Shown here: positions 56,905-64,000 of the stretch, in pieces
How the letters are laid out: every line of letters starts with the position of its first letter
Position numbering within the stretch: position 1 is the first letter of the stretch
Assembly: GCF_035581365.1 (NCBI RefSeq)
Contig: NZ_CP141590.1
Location: forward strand, 3,158,001-3,222,000
Source: Tsuneonella sp. CC-YZS046
GTDB lineage: Bacteria > Pseudomonadota > Alphaproteobacteria > Sphingomonadales > Sphingomonadaceae
Reading direction: 5' to 3'
DNA: 64,000 nucleotides
Notes under the pieces: model-generated
The model's database searches: none
What the model was told of the DNA's origin: nothing
The model's input: the letters and a program-made list of their open reading frames with translations, nothing else
Program-made: the position numbers and the translations under genes

Positions 56905-58527
56905 GTGAGTGGTAATGCAATGAATGGCGGTTCGGCGAAGGGCGGCTGGTATCCCTGGTACGTGCTTGCCCTGCTGGTGCTGATCTACACGATGAACTTC
57001 GTGGATCGGCAGATCATCACGATCCTCGCTCCCTATCTCAAGGCCGATCTTGGCCTTACGGATGCGCAGATCGGTCTGCTCTATGGCACGGCCTTCGCCA
57101 TGTTCTATGCGCTGTTCGGCATTCCGCTGGCACGGCTGGCGGACGGCTGGAGCCGGGTGAAGACGCTCTCGATCGGCCTGTGCTTCTGGTCGCTGATGAC
57201 GACCGTTTCCGGCTTTGCGGGCAATTTCGTCCAGCTGGGTCTTGCCCGGCTCGGCGTGGGCGTCGGCGAGGCAAGCGCTTCCCCTGCCGCGATTTCGCTG
57301 CTGGGGGATTATTTCCCCAAGCGGATACGGGGGACGATACTCGCGATTTACACCACGGGGGTCTATGTCGGGATCGGCCTGTCGCTGATTATCGGCGGCT
57401 ATGTGCTGGACTGGTGGCCGGGCTGGTTCGACATGGCCGGCTGGCAAGCCGCCTTCATCATAGTCGGCCTGCCCGGCATTCTTCTTGCCCTGCTGGTCTA
57501 TCTTACGGTTCGCGAGCCGGTGCGGGGCGAGCTGGATGGCAATCCCCATCCCGGCGACCCGCATCCATTCCGCAATGTGCTGACGGAAGCGAAGATGATG
57601 TTCCCGCCCTGGAGCATCGCCAGCATTCGCAGGCTGGGCGGGGATGCCGCGACCATGCGCCGCAATGTGCTGGGTCTGGCGATAGCCCTGGCCTTGAGCC
57701 TTGTCGTCCATGTCGTGATCGAGGACATGCTGCCGCCGGAGCGGCGCGCCGTGATCGGCACTATTGCCGGTTTCACCGTGACGAGCAATCTGGTCCAATG
57801 GCTCGCCATCGGCATCGGCTCCTATGCGGCATTCAGCTGGGGCCAATCGGTGAGGTTGCGCGATCCGGTTACCCATGCGCTCACCCTGGGCGGGAAGACT
57901 TACCGCCTGCTCGCGCTCTGCTGCGGCCTGCTGGGAATCTACACCTATGCCACCGGCGCCTTCGTCTATCTATATGGCAATCGCTATCTCGGGCTGGGTC
58001 CCGAAGATGGCTTCGCGCTGGGGCTGATCGCTGTGTTTGGCGGCGGGATCGGCACTTTCCTCGGCGGATGGATCGGCGACTGGGTCAAGCTGCGCCATCC
58101 CGCGGGGCGTCTCTATTTCCTGATCCTTTGCATGATCGGCTTCACCGCCGTCACGGTCGTCCAATATACCACCACCAGCGTCACGCTGTTCTTTGTGCTG
58201 AACTTCTTTTCGCTGCTGTTGCTGACGGTGTGGTCGCCGATCATGATCGCCAGCGCCCAGGATCTGGTCATTCCGCGCCTGCGCGGGGCGGGGTTTGCCG
58301 TGCAGACCCTGGCCAGCAGCCTGATCGGCCTTGGCCTCGGCCCCTATATGGTCGGCGTGATCAGCGACATCACCGGGAATCTGCAATGGGCGATGCTCTC
58401 GCTGTTCCTGGTCATGCCGCCCTTGCTGCTGCTGCTGTGGCGGCTCGCCATCATTCTGCCGGAAGGCGAGGCCAGCGTCGATCGGCGCGCTCGCGCCGCC
58501 GGCGACACATCCCTGGCGGCTGCCTGA
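56905..58527 (+). CDS. MFS transporter (spinster-like)
   Basis: This 540-residue inner-membrane protein has about twelve helices and the MFS loop motif (RLADGWSRVK) between helices 2 and 3. The first helix MNFVDRQIITILAPYLKADLG and the GVGEASASPAAISLLGDYFPK stretch (in part) match the spinster-like group, often found with aromatic or steroid catabolism. A large soluble loop near 200-260 separates the halves. The start could be GTG 56905 or ATG 56920; neither has a strong ribosome site. It is the last gene of the LimB-like operon and probably moves the substrate or a product across the inner membrane. Confidence 0.9.
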   Translation: MSGNAMNGGSAKGGWYPWYVLALLVLIYTMNFVDRQIITILAPYLKADLGLTDAQIGLLYGTAFAMFYALFGIPLARLADGWSRVKTLSIGLCFWSLMTTVSGFAGNFVQLGLARLGVGVGEASASPAAISLLGDYFPKRIRGTILAIYTTGVYVGIGLSLIIGGYVLDWWPGWFDMAGWQAAFIIVGLPGILLALLVYLTVREPVRGELDGNPHPGDPHPFRNVLTEAKMMFPPWSIASIRRLGGDAATMRRNVLGLAIALALSLVVHVVIEDMLPPERRAVIGTIAGFTVTSNLVQWLAIGIGSYAAFSWGQSVRLRDPVTHALTLGGKTYRLLALCCGLLGIYTYATGAFVYLYGNRYLGLGPEDGFALGLIAVFGGGIGTFLGGWIGDWVKLRHPAGRLYFLILCMIGFTAVTVVQYTTTSVTLFFVLNFFSLLLLTVWSPIMIASAQDLVIPRLRGAGFAVQTLASSLIGLGLGPYMVGVISDITGNLQWAMLSLFLVMPPLLLLLWRLAIILPEGEASVDRRARAAGDTSLAAA

Positions 58528-58533
58528 TAGGAT

Positions 58534-59028
58534 TTATCCGGAAAGAGGCGGGGTCGGCCACGTCCCCGCCAGCTCTTGCAGATGCTCGTTGGTGTCGATC
58601 CGTTCGCCCGGCTTGCCTCTCCGGAACGTTCCGCTCGCCCGAAGGACCGGCTCGCCATCGGCGGTGACAAGTCCCTCGGTGAAGATCATCCGCCCCGTCC
58701 TTCTGAGCAGGCGCCCGCTCCCCTCGACCCATGTGCCGACCCTGGCCATGCCCAGGAAATCGAGCGTCAGGGAGATCGTGGGCGTATAGCCGTCATCGAA
58801 TGCCGGATCGAACCGCAATTGGGTCGGCAGGTAGATATCGGCGAATGTGGCGATCATTCCGCCATGGCAGATGCCGATGGCGTTGCAGTGCCTTGGTTCA
58901 ACCCGGAAGCCGAACAAGGGGCCGCGTTCGGAATCGACCCGCATGAACAGCGGGCCGACCATTTCCATATAGGCATTGCCTGCCAGATCGTCGAAGCGGA
59001 CGAAGCCGTCCGGTGCCAGGCTTGTCAT
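58534..59028 (-). CDS. PaaI-like hotdog thioesterase
   Basis: This 164-residue hotdog-fold protein has NAIGICHGGMIATFADI, the PaaI-type catalytic block, followed by TISLTLDFLGMARVGTWVEG. It probably hydrolyses an acyl- or aryl-CoA. It is on the minus strand 12 bases after the kinase paralogue at 59.0 kb, so the two form an operon: the kinase may make a phosphorylated acyl-CoA and the thioesterase rescue CoA. It ends six bases from the convergent MFS gene. Confidence 0.87.
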   Translation of the reverse strand: MTSLAPDGFVRFDDLAGNAYMEMVGPLFMRVDSERGPLFGFRVEPRHCNAIGICHGGMIATFADIYLPTQLRFDPAFDDGYTPTISLTLDFLGMARVGTWVEGSGRLLRRTGRMIFTEGLVTADGEPVLRASGTFRRGKPGERIDTNEHLQELAGTWPTPPLSG

Positions 59029-59040
59029 GATGAATCCCGG

Positions 59041-60237
59041 TCAGACCACCTTGTCCAGTTCCCGGCGCAGCGCCTCGATGAGGGGATAGGAAATCCCCGC
59101 GAACCAGCTCAGCACGACGTCCTGATGAGTCTTGAGCGCCCCGGCCGCGCGCGGACCGGCCCCCAGGGTGAGCACGACCGAACGCCAATAGGCGAAGATG
59201 TTGTAGTAGGTCAGCCGTTCCTCATCCACGGTGAGGCCGCTGGCCTTCTCGTAGTCGCGCAGGAACTTGTCGCGCGCGAAAAGAGAAGTGTACAGAGGCT
59301 CGCCGGTTTCGGATGGCGTGATGAAGACCGGATTGAGGACCCACGCCAGATCGCCATGGCGATCGCCGAAATAGCCGGTTTCCCAATCGAGTATTGCCGT
59401 AATTTTCAGGGTATCCTCGTCGAACAGGAAATTGCCGGTGCGGAAATCGCCGTGGATCAGCGACAGGTGATCCAGGGGTTTGCGATTGGCCCGGAGCCAC
59501 CGCTCGGCCAGGGTCATGAGGGGAACATCTTCCAGCCGGTCCTCGAACCAGGCTCTGGCCCACCAGTTGATCTGCCAGTCCACGTCCTGGGTGGTGCCGA
59601 CTTGCGGAATATCGAAGGCGGACAGGTCATGCCCGGCCGGTTCGAAATTATGAATCCGCGCCAGGTAATCGATGAATTGCGGCCCCAGCGCGGCACGGTA
59701 ATCGGCGTCGAAGTTGATGCCGATCCCGGTGACCTTGCTGGTGGATTTGGTCGGCTTCTGCACTCCGGTCACGAAGCTGTAGATCAGCGCCGGACGGCCC
59801 AGTTCATCCCCGCTTTCGTCCAGCCAGTAGGCTTTGGGAACCGGCATCATGGATGCGGCCACCCTGACCAGCTGAAATTCCCTCAGCTTGTCGGCTTCCA
59901 CGATGGATTCTGCCTGTTCGCGGCGCAGCACCATCTTCTCGCCCTTGCGGACTTCGCCATTGCAGTTCCAGTCCAGTTCGAAGGAGAACTGCTCCTTGGA
60001 ATTGCCGCCGGTAAGCGCGCGCAGGTTGCGGAGGGTAAACGGGCCTTCGATTCGCTTTGCAAGGAAAGCTTCGAGCCGCTGGGTCAATTCATCGAGCTGG
60101 GCGATGCTGAAAGTCTGCGAGCCGCGCCGCTCCAGTTTGCGGGTCAGGGCGAGGTCCACCGTCCGTTCGACCTCATACCGCTCGCGAACGGCTTCGATCC
60201 AGGCCTTGTCTGGGTTGCTGCGAATGTCTGTCGGCAT
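59041..60237 (-). CDS. APH-fold phosphotransferase, copy 2
   Basis: This 398-residue protein is a paralogue of the kinase at 50.4 kb: ALTGGNSKEQFSFELDW, LIHGDFRTGNFLF and AILDWETGYFGDRHGDLAW are nearly the same blocks. The catalytic Asp and the metal-binding residues are intact, so both copies should be active. ATG 60237 has GAGGAT just upstream; the frame extends to 60324. It precedes the thioesterase by 12 bases. It is likely an alcohol or hydroxyacyl-CoA kinase instead of an antibiotic enzyme, by context. Confidence 0.85.
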   Translation of the reverse strand: MPTDIRSNPDKAWIEAVRERYEVERTVDLALTRKLERRGSQTFSIAQLDELTQRLEAFLAKRIEGPFTLRNLRALTGGNSKEQFSFELDWNCNGEVRKGEKMVLRREQAESIVEADKLREFQLVRVAASMMPVPKAYWLDESGDELGRPALIYSFVTGVQKPTKSTSKVTGIGINFDADYRAALGPQFIDYLARIHNFEPAGHDLSAFDIPQVGTTQDVDWQINWWARAWFEDRLEDVPLMTLAERWLRANRKPLDHLSLIHGDFRTGNFLFDEDTLKITAILDWETGYFGDRHGDLAWVLNPVFITPSETGEPLYTSLFARDKFLRDYEKASGLTVDEERLTYYNIFAYWRSVVLTLGAGPRAAGALKTHQDVVLSWFAGISYPLIEALRRELDKVV

Positions 60238-60426
60238 ATCCTCGTCCAGTTGCGTGTGGTCCGGCCTGCGAGGCCCCCATGGTTTGCGGAAGACCCGCCT
60301 ATAGCCTGTCGCCCGGCAAGCCAAGGGGGCAGCGCAAATCTCCGAAAGCCGAAGGAGAATTGATTGACAATGACAGGCCCTGCCGGTTTACCTCGCGCTT
60401 CGTATCGAGATCGGGAGAGTAAAGAC

Positions 60427-60945
60427 ATGTCGTCTGGCAAGATGGATGAGGTTCGGGCAACGAATTTCGCGAAGGATGAGTTCAAGGCTCTGCCGGATCT
60501 GGTGAAGGAAGAGCTGGAGAAGCACCGGCAGCAATATCTCACCGATCCGGAAGCGGCGCATTACTGGGACCCGATCGCGATCGGCACTCCGGGCGGCCCG
60601 GTATCGTGCCTGCTGCTGCACCACCTTGGCCGCAAGAGCGGCGAATGGCGCAACACGGCGCTGCAATATTACCGCTTCAACGGCGATATCCTGATCGTGG
60701 CCTCGCGCGGCGGCACGGAAGAGCCGCCGGTGTGGTTCCTCAACCTTGAAGCGAATCCGCAGTGCCGCATTCAGGTAGGGGCCAATGGCTCCGAGGCGAC
60801 CGCGCGGGTCATCACCGGCGAAGCGCGCAAGCCCTATTGGGATTTCATCACCAGGGAGCAGCCCGCCCAGGCGGAATACCAGTCGCGCTGCCAGCGGGAG
60901 ATCCCGGTGGTGGCTCTCGACCTGCCCGAAGGCGTCACGCTCTGA
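60427..60945 (+). CDS. DUF385/DDN-like deazaflavin nitroreductase family protein
   Basis: This 172-residue split beta-barrel protein resembles the DDN family, in which actinobacterial members use F420. LLLHHLGRKSGEWRNTAL is the family core, followed by ILIVASRGGTEEPPVWFLNLEANP. Deazaflavin binding is not proven here; FMN or heme binding is possible. ATG 60427 has GGGAGAG upstream. It is alone on the plus strand and closed by a perfect 13-bp hairpin. Confidence 0.85.
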   Translation: MSSGKMDEVRATNFAKDEFKALPDLVKEELEKHRQQYLTDPEAAHYWDPIAIGTPGGPVSCLLLHHLGRKSGEWRNTALQYYRFNGDILIVASRGGTEEPPVWFLNLEANPQCRIQVGANGSEATARVITGEARKPYWDFITREQPAQAEYQSRCQREIPVVALDLPEGVTL

Positions 60946-60954
60946 CCGGCCTTG

Positions 60955-60989
60955 GACTCGTTCCGGTCCCGGTTGAACCGGAACGAGTC
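60955..60989 (+). terminator. Hairpin after the DDN-like gene
   Basis: GACTCGTTCCGGT (60955-60967) pairs perfectly with ACCGGAACGAGTC (60977-60989), followed by TGTAATTTA. Confidence 0.65.
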
Positions 60990-61007
60990 TGTAATTTACC
61001 TGTTGTC

Positions 61008-61053
61008 AGTGATTTCCGAGCCAGCAAGTGACTCCACTTGCTTCGAAATCACT
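61008..61053. repeat. Dispersed palindromic repeat, copy 2
   Basis: The inner arms are AGCAAGTG (61023-61030) and CACTTGCT (61035-61042), and the outer arms AGTGATTT and AAATCACT. It is closely related to the element at 1079-1121. Confidence 0.7.
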
Positions 61054-61067
61054 CTAGTCCATTGAAA

Positions 61068-61157
61068 TCAGGCCGGTAGCCCATAGGTTGCCGGCCTGCC
61101 GCTTGCGGAATTATTTTCGGTTTCAAGTTCCGGCAAGTTCACGCTGACAAGATGCTC
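61068..61157 (-). pseudogene. Remnant of a TonB-receptor C-terminus
   Basis: On the minus strand the last 28 codons before a TGA at 61068 read LVSVNLPELETENNSASG then RPATYGLPA. This matches the end of the receptor at 47.8 kb, which has LNVTVAQDNISRGVG then RPATYG, including seven identical residues at the last barrel strand. No plug or barrel precedes it: the upstream frame (to 61256) is unrelated. I infer a deletion remnant of a third receptor in the opposite orientation to the intact one at 61.3 kb. Confidence 0.5.
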
Positions 61158-61170
61158 TGCCAACAAACAG

Positions 61171-61202
61171 GGGCGCGGCTGCGATGCAGCTGCGCCCTTT
61201 TT
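61171..61202 (+). terminator. Strong hairpin terminator without an adjacent gene
   Basis: GGGCGCGGCTGC (61171-61182), loop GAT, then GCAGCTGCGCCC and TTTTT. Only the receptor remnant and repeat lie before it, so the gene it once served on the plus strand may be lost. Confidence 0.75.
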
Positions 61203-61328
61203 GCAACACGTTCGAGCATTTTCCTGAAACATTCTCGGGAACGCGTTGACAATCAATCCCCCGAAATTAGGAGCTGCTATCTGGAAAAGCCGAACTCATG
61301 TCGGAGTTGGCTTCAGGGGAGGATGTTG

Positions 61329-63794
61329 ATGCATTTCCGCAATTATCTGCTTGCAACCGCCATGGTGTTGGTGCCTGGCGTAGCTGTCGCCCAGGACGCG
61401 GGCGAAATCGTCGTCACGGCCAACAAGCGTGAGGAGAACCTCAACGACGTCGGTCTTTCCATCACCGCCATTTCCGGCGCGGCACTGCAGGAGCGCAAGC
61501 TGACCTCGCTGTCCGACGTTGCTTCGGTGGTTCCCGGCCTCGCCTTCGCTCCGTCGAACACCGGCACGCCGATCCTGACGTTGCGCGGCGTCGGCTTCAA
61601 CGAAAGCTCGCTGGGCGTCTATCCGGCCGTTTCGGTTTATCTCGATCAGGTTCCGATGCCGTTCCCGGCGCTGGCTTCGCACACCGCGTTTGACCTGCAG
61701 CGCATCGAAGCGCTGAAGGGTCCGCAGGGCACCCTGTTCGGCCAGAACTCCACCGGCGGCGCGATCAACTACATCGCCAACAAGCCGACCGAAACCTTCG
61801 AGGCCGGCGGCGACATCAGCTATGGCCGCTTCAACACGATCGAAGGCAATGCCTTCATCAGCGGTCCGCTGGCCGAAGGCGTGCGCGGCCGTGTGGCCGT
61901 GACCGGCCTGAACGGCGACGATTGGCAATACAGCGCGACCCGTAACGACAAGAACGGTGGCCAGTCCTACATCGCGGGCCGCGTGTTGCTCGATGTCGAT
62001 GCGACCGAAACCCTCAAGCTGTCCTTCAACGTCAATGCATGGCGCGACAAGTCGCAGCCGCAGGCGCAGCAGCTCGTCGGTATCCGCGTCCAGAACTGGG
62101 GTTCGCTGCGCGAAGATCTGCATGACTTCTACCGCAACCCGAGCGCTCTGTGGTCCTACGGCAATCCGCGTATTGCCGATTGGTCGACGCTTGTCGCCGA
62201 TCCTGCGAATTATGGTCCGGGTTCCGATGATTTCGGTTATGCGGGTGCGGATAATCCGGTTGAGCGCGCCAAATGGGGCCAGACCAATCTTGATCCCTTC
62301 TCCAATCGCCGCATGTGGCAGGCTTCGATGCGTGCCGACCTCGAACTGGGTTCTCTGACCCTGACCTCGATCACGTCCTACTCGCACTACAAGCAGAACC
62401 AGGGCGTGGATGGCGACGGCATGGCCTATGTCACCTACGATCTTCAGAAGAACGACGGCTTCATCAAGAGCTTCAACCAGGAACTCCGCCTGTCGAACGA
62501 TCCGAGGTCGCAGATTCGCTGGATGATCGGTGCCAACTACGAAAAGAGCAAGACCCTCGACGATCAGGGGCTGCGCTATTTCGACAACACCAGCTATGAT
62601 CCGACGTTGTATTACATCAACTATTCGGGTGCCCGTAATCTCCAGAAGATCGAAAACTGGGCCGTGTTCGGCAACCTCGAATTCGATGTGACCGAGCAAC
62701 TCACACTGAAGGCTTCTGCTCGTTACACCGACACGTCGAACAAGAACGCGATGTGCTCGTACACGATCGAAAACGGCAATGTGAACAAGTTCTTCAATTT
62801 GATCGGTCAGGCAGCGGGTATTCCGTTCACTCCGATTGATCCGTCCGGCTGCTACACTCTCAACTATGACGGTATTCCGGGCGAAGTGTTCCGTGGCAAT
62901 CTGAAGGAAGACAATGTGTCGTGGCGCGTTGGCTTGGACTATAAGGTCAACCCGGATGTGCTGCTCTATGCCAACGTTTCGCGTGGCTACAAGGCTGGCT
63001 CCTTCCCGACGCTGGCTGCTGCTGGCTATGTCGCGCTCGAACCGGTCACCCAGGAATCTGTGACCGCTTACGAAGGCGGTTTCAAGGCCACGCTGGCCAA
63101 TCGTGCCATCCAGTTCAATGGCGCGGCCTTCTACATGGATTACAAGGACAAGCAGATCCGCGGCCGTCTGGCCGACCCGTTCTTCGGTGGTCTGGAAACC
63201 CTGGTGAACATTCCGAAGTCCCGCATCTGGGGCGCGGAAGCTGAACTCACCGTTCGTCCGGTCGATGGCCTGACCCTGAGCGGTGCGGTCACCTACCTGA
63301 ACTCCAAGATCAAGGAGAGCCCGGCAGCTCCATACGATTATAACGTGCTGGGTGTTCAGGACGATTTCGCTGGCGATCCGCTGCCCTTCACGCCGAAATG
63401 GTCGGGCACGGTCAACCTCGATTACCGCAAGGAACTGTCCAACGGTGGCGCTCCGTTCTTCGGCGTTACCCTCAGCACGCGGACCAAGTCCGATTCGCAG
63501 CCCGGCGCTAGCCGGATGAAGTATCTGGATGGTTGCTTGACCGACTCGAGCGGCGATCCGGTCTGCTTCCTGGCGCCGGGTGTGACCAACCCGTTCGCTC
63601 TCAAGGGCTGGACCACGGTTGATGCCCGCTTGGGTTACGAAGCTCCGGATGGCGCTTGGAAGGTCATGGTCTGGGGCAAGAACATCTTCAACACCTACTA
63701 CTGGACCAACGTCATCTCCTCGGCTGACTCGGCCGCTCGCTTCGCGGGCATGCCGGCCACCTATGGCGTGACCTTCGGTTTCAAGTTCAACTGA
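61329..63794 (+). CDS. TonB-dependent receptor (paralogue)
   Basis: This 821-residue outer-membrane receptor has a signal peptide ending in VAVAQ, a plug starting EIVVTANKREENLNDVGLS, the block RIEALKGPQGTLFGQNSTGG, and a barrel ending FGFKFN. It is a clear paralogue of the receptor at 47.8 kb, sharing plug and barrel blocks such as NKPTETFEAG and SYGRFN. The ligand is unknown but probably similar. ATG 61329 has GGAGG six bases upstream. A TTGACA hexamer near 61246 may be the -35. A strong terminator follows at 63819. Confidence 0.96.
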   Translation: MHFRNYLLATAMVLVPGVAVAQDAGEIVVTANKREENLNDVGLSITAISGAALQERKLTSLSDVASVVPGLAFAPSNTGTPILTLRGVGFNESSLGVYPAVSVYLDQVPMPFPALASHTAFDLQRIEALKGPQGTLFGQNSTGGAINYIANKPTETFEAGGDISYGRFNTIEGNAFISGPLAEGVRGRVAVTGLNGDDWQYSATRNDKNGGQSYIAGRVLLDVDATETLKLSFNVNAWRDKSQPQAQQLVGIRVQNWGSLREDLHDFYRNPSALWSYGNPRIADWSTLVADPANYGPGSDDFGYAGADNPVERAKWGQTNLDPFSNRRMWQASMRADLELGSLTLTSITSYSHYKQNQGVDGDGMAYVTYDLQKNDGFIKSFNQELRLSNDPRSQIRWMIGANYEKSKTLDDQGLRYFDNTSYDPTLYYINYSGARNLQKIENWAVFGNLEFDVTEQLTLKASARYTDTSNKNAMCSYTIENGNVNKFFNLIGQAAGIPFTPIDPSGCYTLNYDGIPGEVFRGNLKEDNVSWRVGLDYKVNPDVLLYANVSRGYKAGSFPTLAAAGYVALEPVTQESVTAYEGGFKATLANRAIQFNGAAFYMDYKDKQIRGRLADPFFGGLETLVNIPKSRIWGAEAELTVRPVDGLTLSGAVTYLNSKIKESPAAPYDYNVLGVQDDFAGDPLPFTPKWSGTVNLDYRKELSNGGAPFFGVTLSTRTKSDSQPGASRMKYLDGCLTDSSGDPVCFLAPGVTNPFALKGWTTVDARLGYEAPDGAWKVMVWGKNIFNTYYWTNVISSADSAARFAGMPATYGVTFGFKFN

Positions 63795-63818
63795 TCCGAA
63801 TAAAATCGGTTGCAATGG

Positions 63819-63848
63819 GGGCTCCGGCTTTACGGCCGGGGCCCTTTT
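63819..63848 (+). terminator. Intrinsic terminator after the receptor
   Basis: GGGCTCCGGC (63819-63828) pairs with GCCGGGGCCC (63835-63844), one G-U pair, followed by TTTT. Confidence 0.8.
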
Positions 63849-63881
63849 GCGTATGGACTAACGCAAATACGGGAGAGGGAT

Positions 63882-64000
63882 ATGAGTGAGTTGACCCTGG
63901 AGGCCATGCAGCGGGATTGCGAGAAGCTGATTCGCAACTCTGAAATCCGCAAATGGAACCAGAGCTACTTCTTCAATTTCTATGACCGGCATACGGGCTG
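63882..64000 (+). CDS. DUF7064/DUF7065-like protein, 5' part only
   Basis: This gene starts at ATG 63882 after GGGAGAGGGA and runs off the right edge, so only 39 codons are visible. The peptide contains EIRKWNQSYFFNFYDRHTG, which resembles the N-terminal signature of the DUF7064/7065-like protein encoded at 52.2 kb (ETNYFAFFNAE). I infer a second member of this family placed just downstream of the second TonB receptor. The remaining sequence is needed for a firm call. Confidence 0.55.
   Translation, partial: MSELTLEAMQRDCEKLIRNSEIRKWNQSYFFNFYDRHTG

Noticed and set aside
61296-63815. An 839-codon minus-strand frame across the second receptor
   Set aside because: Antisense shadow; the plus-strand receptor has a signal peptide and plug motifs.

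Overview
The window is high-GC, densely packed chromosomal DNA that reads like a sphingomonad (Alphaproteobacteria, Sphingomonadales; Novosphingobium/Sphingobium-like). Pointers are the gene families (Lgt-MidA pair, GlnD, FtsK, alphaproteobacterial-type GyrB), two large TonB-dependent receptors beside catabolic genes, many Baeyer-Villiger, short-chain dehydrogenase (SDR) and flavin enzymes, and dispersed palindromic repeats of a kind I recall from sphingomonads. No rRNA, tRNA, insertion sequence, integrase, prophage or CRISPR array was recognised. Identifications rest on motif recognition by eye; no database search was possible.

Left half (about 0.2-31.4 kb): core functions. In order: a DUF4870-like membrane protein, an Arg-rich 67-residue protein, an old-yellow-enzyme reductase, polyphosphate kinase 2 with a translationally coupled small ORF, a 27-residue membrane peptide, gyrB, lgt-midA, glnD, a YggS-type PLP protein divergent from a ThiE-like protein, ftsK, a noncoding repeat-rich gap, a D-glycerate-3-kinase-like protein, alanine dehydrogenase, a membrane diguanylate cyclase, oligopeptidase B, aminopeptidase P plus a cupin, an EF-hand protein, a zinc-free MDR oxidoreductase, dcd, an AI-2E-family permease and the ppk1-ppx pair. 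A good Pho-box match lies beside the ppk1 start. Together with PPK2 this gives a full polyphosphate making, using and degrading set.

Right half (about 31.4-64 kb): a catabolic island. A leftward SDR - Baeyer-Villiger monooxygenase - PanE-like operon faces a rightward alcohol dehydrogenase - esterase - EthD - SDR operon across a divergent promoter with a strong dyad. Next come a FadB-like beta-oxidation protein, a PcaF-like thiolase, a PQQ glucose dehydrogenase, an NTF2-like protein, a second flavin reductase, two luciferase-like (LLM) flavin/F420-type oxidoreductases (one close to limonene monooxygenase), two more SDRs, an alpha/beta hydrolase, an MFS transporter, a hotdog thioesterase, a DDN/DUF385-like protein, two paralogous APH-fold kinases, one complete and one partial DUF7064/7065-like protein, and two paralogous TonB-dependent receptors. 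The content fits uptake and stepwise oxidation of a hydrophobic cyclic compound (terpenoid, steroid or alicyclic): alcohol to ketone, ketone to lactone, lactone to hydroxy-acid, then CoA-dependent degradation. The substrate cannot be told from sequence. No transcription-factor gene was recognised anywhere in the island, so its regulator must lie elsewhere.

The observations I rate highest are the APH-kinase, small helical protein and DUF7064/7065 modules, which may phosphorylate hydroxy-acyl intermediates; the BVMO/ADH divergon with its operator-like dyad; the symmetric leaderless-promoter candidate between yggS and the ThiE-like gene; the Pho box at ppk1; and a degraded TonB-receptor C-terminus beside the intact receptor.
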